A stretch of DNA of 64,000 bases. Origin: JAAZBW01 sp035647855. Its GTDB lineage: Bacteria > Actinomycetota > Actinomycetes > Actinomycetales > Actinomycetaceae. This document shows positions 61,177 to 64,000 of this stretch, piece by piece (the first letter of the stretch is position 1; every line of letters starts with the position of its first letter). Made by a program: the position numbers and the translations under genes. The DNA is taken from positions 12,358 to 76,357 of the forward strand of contig DASRMP010000070.1 of the NCBI GenBank assembly GCA_035647855.1, read 5' to 3'. Under the pieces are notes generated by a model. It had not been told where the DNA came from, ran no database searches, and was given only the letters and a program-made list of their open reading frames with translations.

Positions 61177-64000
61177 ATGAAGCTCACCGGCCTGCTGCCA
61201 CTCCTCCGCTCCGATCCCGGCTTCGCCGCCGCGCTCGAACACGTCCCGAACCGCGGAATTCTCTCGGTCACCGCGTCCGCGGGTGTCCGGCCGGCCCTCG
61301 TGGCGACCGCGGCCGATTCCCGCCCCATTGTCGTCGTCACCGCCTCGGGCCGGGACGCCGACCAGGCGGCAGCGTCGATCCGGAGCTACCTCGATCTCGA
61401 TCCCCACGCCGTCGCCGTGTTCCCCGCATGGGAGACGCTGCCGCACGAACGGCTGAGCCCGCGCCCTGACACGGTCTCCGAGCGGCTTGCCGTGCTGCGC
61501 CGCCTCGCCCACCCTGACGATTCGGATCCGCGGACCGCCTCACCACGCGTCGTCGTGATCCCGGCGCGCGCGCTCCTGCAGCCGGTCGCCCGTGGCCTCG
61601 GCGACCTTGAGCCCGTCTCGGTCACGGTCGGCGACGACGTCGATATGGAAGCCCTGGCGGATTCCCTCGTCGCGGCAGCCTACACGCGGGTGGACATGGT
61701 CGAACGCAGGGGGGAGTTCGCGGTGCGCGGAGGGCTCCTCGATGTCTTCCCTCCCACGGACGCGCACCCGAGCCGCATCGAGTTCTTCGGTGACACAGTC
61801 GAGGAGATCCGGGTCTTCTCCGTCGCGGACCAGCGGTCGATGGAGCAGGTGGACCGCGTGTGGGCCACGCCGGCGCGCGAACTCCTCCTCACCGAGGACG
61901 TCAGGAAGCGCGCGCGCATGCTCCAGAAGCAGCTCCCGGGCGCCACCGACATGCTCGATCGAATCAGCGAGGGAATCGCCGTCGAGGGCATGGAGGCACT
62001 GACCCCCGCACTCGTGGACGGGATGGAGGCGGTTCTCGATCTCGTGGACCCGGAGTCTCTCGTCATGCTCGCCGATCCGGAGCGGATCCGGCGCCGCGCC
62101 GAGGATCTGAATGCCACCACGCAGGAGTTCCTCGCCGCCGCGTGGACCTCCGCCGCGGCCGGGGGAAAGATCCCGGTCAGTCTCGGCGAGGCGAGCTTCG
62201 CCGAACTCGCCGAGGCGCGCGCCGTCGCGCTCACGCGAGGACTCGGCTGGTGGTCCCTCTCGGTGCTGCCGCAGGACGCCGAACTCGCCGATTTCGCCGA
62301 TATCGACCCGGAGCCCGGCAGTCACGCCATCCGCGTCGGCGCCCGCGACGTGCGCTCCTACCGGGGCAACGTCGAGGGCGCGCTCTCCGATATCCGGGGC
62401 CTCGTTCACGATGACTGGCGCATCGTGCTCACCACCGAGGGCCCCGGTCCCGGGCGGCGCATGGCCGAGCAACTCGGCGCAGTGGATGTCCCCGCACGCG
62501 TCGTCGAGGAGATTGACGTGCCGCCGGAGGGCGGGCTGGTCCTCGTGACGACGGCGTCGGCGGGCCCGGGTTTCGTCGTCGAGTCGCTGCGGCTCGCCGT
62601 CGTGACGGAGGCGGACCTCACCGGGCGCGCCGGGGCGACTACACGTGACATGCGCAAGATGCCGTCGCGGCGTCGAAACGTGGTCGACCCGCTCGCGCTC
62701 AAGCCCGGTGACCACGTGGTGCACGAGCAGCACGGGGTGGGCCGTTTCGTGGAACTCGTGCAGCGCACCATCGGCCGCGGCGAGAGCGCGACCACCCGCG
62801 AGTACCTCGTCATCGAGTACGCGGAGTCCAAGCGCGGCCAGGGAAGCGACCGGCTCTACGTGCCCACCGACTCGCTCGACCAAGTGACCCGGTACTCCGG
62901 AGGCGAGTCCCCGAGCCTGAACAGACTGGGCGGCAGCGACTGGGCCAAGACCAAGTCCAGGGCGCGCCGCGCCGTCCGCGAGATCGCCGCCGAACTGATT
63001 CGCCTCTACGCGGCCCGCATGGCGGCGGCCGGCCACACCTACGGCCCCGACACGCCATGGCAGAGCGAACTCGAGGACGCCTTCCCCTATACGGAGACGG
63101 CGGATCAGCTCGTCACGATCGACGAGGTCAAGGCCGATATGGAAAAGCCCGTCCCGATGGACCGTCTCATCTCGGGCGATGTGGGATACGGCAAGACCGA
63201 GATCGCGGTGCGCGCCGCCTTCAAGGCCGTGCAGGAGGGTAAACAGGTGGCGATCCTGGTCCCCACCACGCTGCTCGTCCAGCAGCACTTCGAGACCTTC
63301 TCCGAGCGCTACGCGGGCTTCCCGATCAACGTGCGGGCGCTCTCAAGGTTCCAGTCCGTCAAGGCTTCGAATGAGACGAAGGAAGGGCTGGCGAGCGGCA
63401 CTGTCGACGTCGTCATCGGCACACACAGGCTGATCACCGGCGACGTGCGCTTCAAGGACCTCGGGCTCGTCGTGATTGACGAGGAACAGCGCTTCGGCGT
63501 CGAGCACAAGGAGACCCTGAAGCAGTTGCGAACGAACGTGGACGTGCTCGCGATGTCCGCGACCCCGATCCCACGCACCCTCGAGATGGCGATCACCGGA
63601 ATCAGGGAGATGTCCACCCTCGCCACACCACCGGAGGAGCGGCACCCCGTCCTCACGTTCGTCGGACCGTACGAGGACCGGCAGGTGGGGGCCGCGATCC
63701 GGCGCGAATTGCTGCGCGACGGCCAGGTGTTCTTCGTGCACAACAAGGTGCGCACCATCAACGCCGTGGCCGCGCACGTCCAGGAACTCGTGCCGGAGGC
63801 GCGAGTCGCCGTCGCGCACGGGCAGATGAACGAGCACCAGCTCGAGAAGGTCATCGTGGACTTCTGGAACCGCGAGTTCGATGTGCTCGTGTGCACCACG
63901 ATCGTCGAGACCGGTCTCGACATCTCCAACGCGAACACGCTGATCGTGGACCGGGCGGACATGCTCGGTCTCGCTCAGATGCACCAGCTCCGTGGGCGGG
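61177..64000 (+). CDS. mfd: Transcription-repair coupling factor, 3' end outside the window
   Basis: 941 codons are visible of an expected about 1200. The N-terminal UvrB-like region ('VFPAWETLPHERLSPRPDTV', 'RRGEFAVRGGLLDVFPPTDA', 'VEEIRVFSVADQRS') is followed by the RNA-polymerase-binding Tudor-like domain ('KPGDHVVHEQHGVGRFV') and the RecG-like translocase: Walker A 'GDVGYGKTE' with Lys673, DEEQ box at 768-771 ('IDEEQRFGVEHKE'), 'SATPIPRTLEMA' and 'CTTIVETGLDISNANT'. It removes stalled RNA polymerase and recruits UvrA. The start ATG has AAGGA 8 bases upstream. Confidence 0.95.
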   Translation, partial: MKLTGLLPLLRSDPGFAAALEHVPNRGILSVTASAGVRPALVATAADSRPIVVVTASGRDADQAAASIRSYLDLDPHAVAVFPAWETLPHERLSPRPDTVSERLAVLRRLAHPDDSDPRTASPRVVVIPARALLQPVARGLGDLEPVSVTVGDDVDMEALADSLVAAAYTRVDMVERRGEFAVRGGLLDVFPPTDAHPSRIEFFGDTVEEIRVFSVADQRSMEQVDRVWATPARELLLTEDVRKRARMLQKQLPGATDMLDRISEGIAVEGMEALTPALVDGMEAVLDLVDPESLVMLADPERIRRRAEDLNATTQEFLAAAWTSAAAGGKIPVSLGEASFAELAEARAVALTRGLGWWSLSVLPQDAELADFADIDPEPGSHAIRVGARDVRSYRGNVEGALSDIRGLVHDDWRIVLTTEGPGPGRRMAEQLGAVDVPARVVEEIDVPPEGGLVLVTTASAGPGFVVESLRLAVVTEADLTGRAGATTRDMRKMPSRRRNVVDPLALKPGDHVVHEQHGVGRFVELVQRTIGRGESATTREYLVIEYAESKRGQGSDRLYVPTDSLDQVTRYSGGESPSLNRLGGSDWAKTKSRARRAVREIAAELIRLYAARMAAAGHTYGPDTPWQSELEDAFPYTETADQLVTIDEVKADMEKPVPMDRLISGDVGYGKTEIAVRAAFKAVQEGKQVAILVPTTLLVQQHFETFSERYAGFPINVRALSRFQSVKASNETKEGLASGTVDVVIGTHRLITGDVRFKDLGLVVIDEEQRFGVEHKETLKQLRTNVDVLAMSATPIPRTLEMAITGIREMSTLATPPEERHPVLTFVGPYEDRQVGAAIRRELLRDGQVFFVHNKVRTINAVAAHVQELVPEARVAVAHGQMNEHQLEKVIVDFWNREFDVLVCTTIVETGLDISNANTLIVDRADMLGLAQMHQLRGR

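Overview
The window is high-GC DNA from an actinobacterium. The evidence is mainly gene content and order. There is a DUF348/G5 resuscitation-promoting-factor-like protein beside rsmA and ispE, a tRNA-Gln–glmU–prs–rplY–pth run leading to mfd, a protein O-mannosyltransferase back to back with rsmI, a 13E12-type HNH gene, and an FmdB–SAF–MscL set close to a 5-formyltetrahydrofolate cyclo-ligase. I cannot name the genus. At least twelve genes carry a TANNNT hexamer 6-7 bases before the start codon, so leaderless transcription looks common here.

Layout. 1-10.3 kb: the 3' part of a giant repeat-rich RTX-type protein, tail to tail with a beta-helix lipoprotein. 10.5-13.4 kb: an FAD-dependent oxidoreductase, a FolP2-type dihydropteroate-synthase homologue and a RibD-like reductase, followed by a promoter plus C6-loop hairpin that looks like a very small RNA gene. 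13.6-18.1 kb: a DUF4011-type helicase-like protein with degenerate ATPase motifs, coupled to a 73-residue DVPPHW protein. 18.1-18.6 kb: a non-coding, repeat- and palindrome-rich stretch. 18.6-24.7 kb: mscL, a SAF-domain protein, an FmdB zinc ribbon, a penicillin-acylase-family hydrolase, folate cyclo-ligase and a membrane protein.

24.8-37.7 kb is an accessory, decaying region starting at tRNA-Ala(CGC). It holds an E1/ThiF-like fragment, an HExxH membrane protease, a TetR regulator diverging from a four-gene ABC exporter operon (ATPase-permease-ATPase-permease), serine-recombinase remnants, a lipoprotein, an HdeD-like protein, an epoxide-hydrolase fragment, a frameshifted ABC ATPase/permease pair, a 13E12 HNH protein, a CPBP fragment and a cyclophilin-like protein. 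It reads as repeated insertion and erosion. The intact exporter with its protease and E1 scrap may be left from a peptide (RiPP-like) locus; that is inference.

37.7-64 kb returns to housekeeping genes: pmt, rsmI, nicotinamidase, metG, tatD, the rpf-like gene, rsmA, ispE, an ABC-F ATPase, a MarR regulator, a NatAB-like ABC pair with a TetR gene, tRNA-Gln, glmU, prs, rplY, pth, an ABC exporter, mntH-mntR behind a perfect DtxR/MntR-type operator, and mfd running off the right edge.
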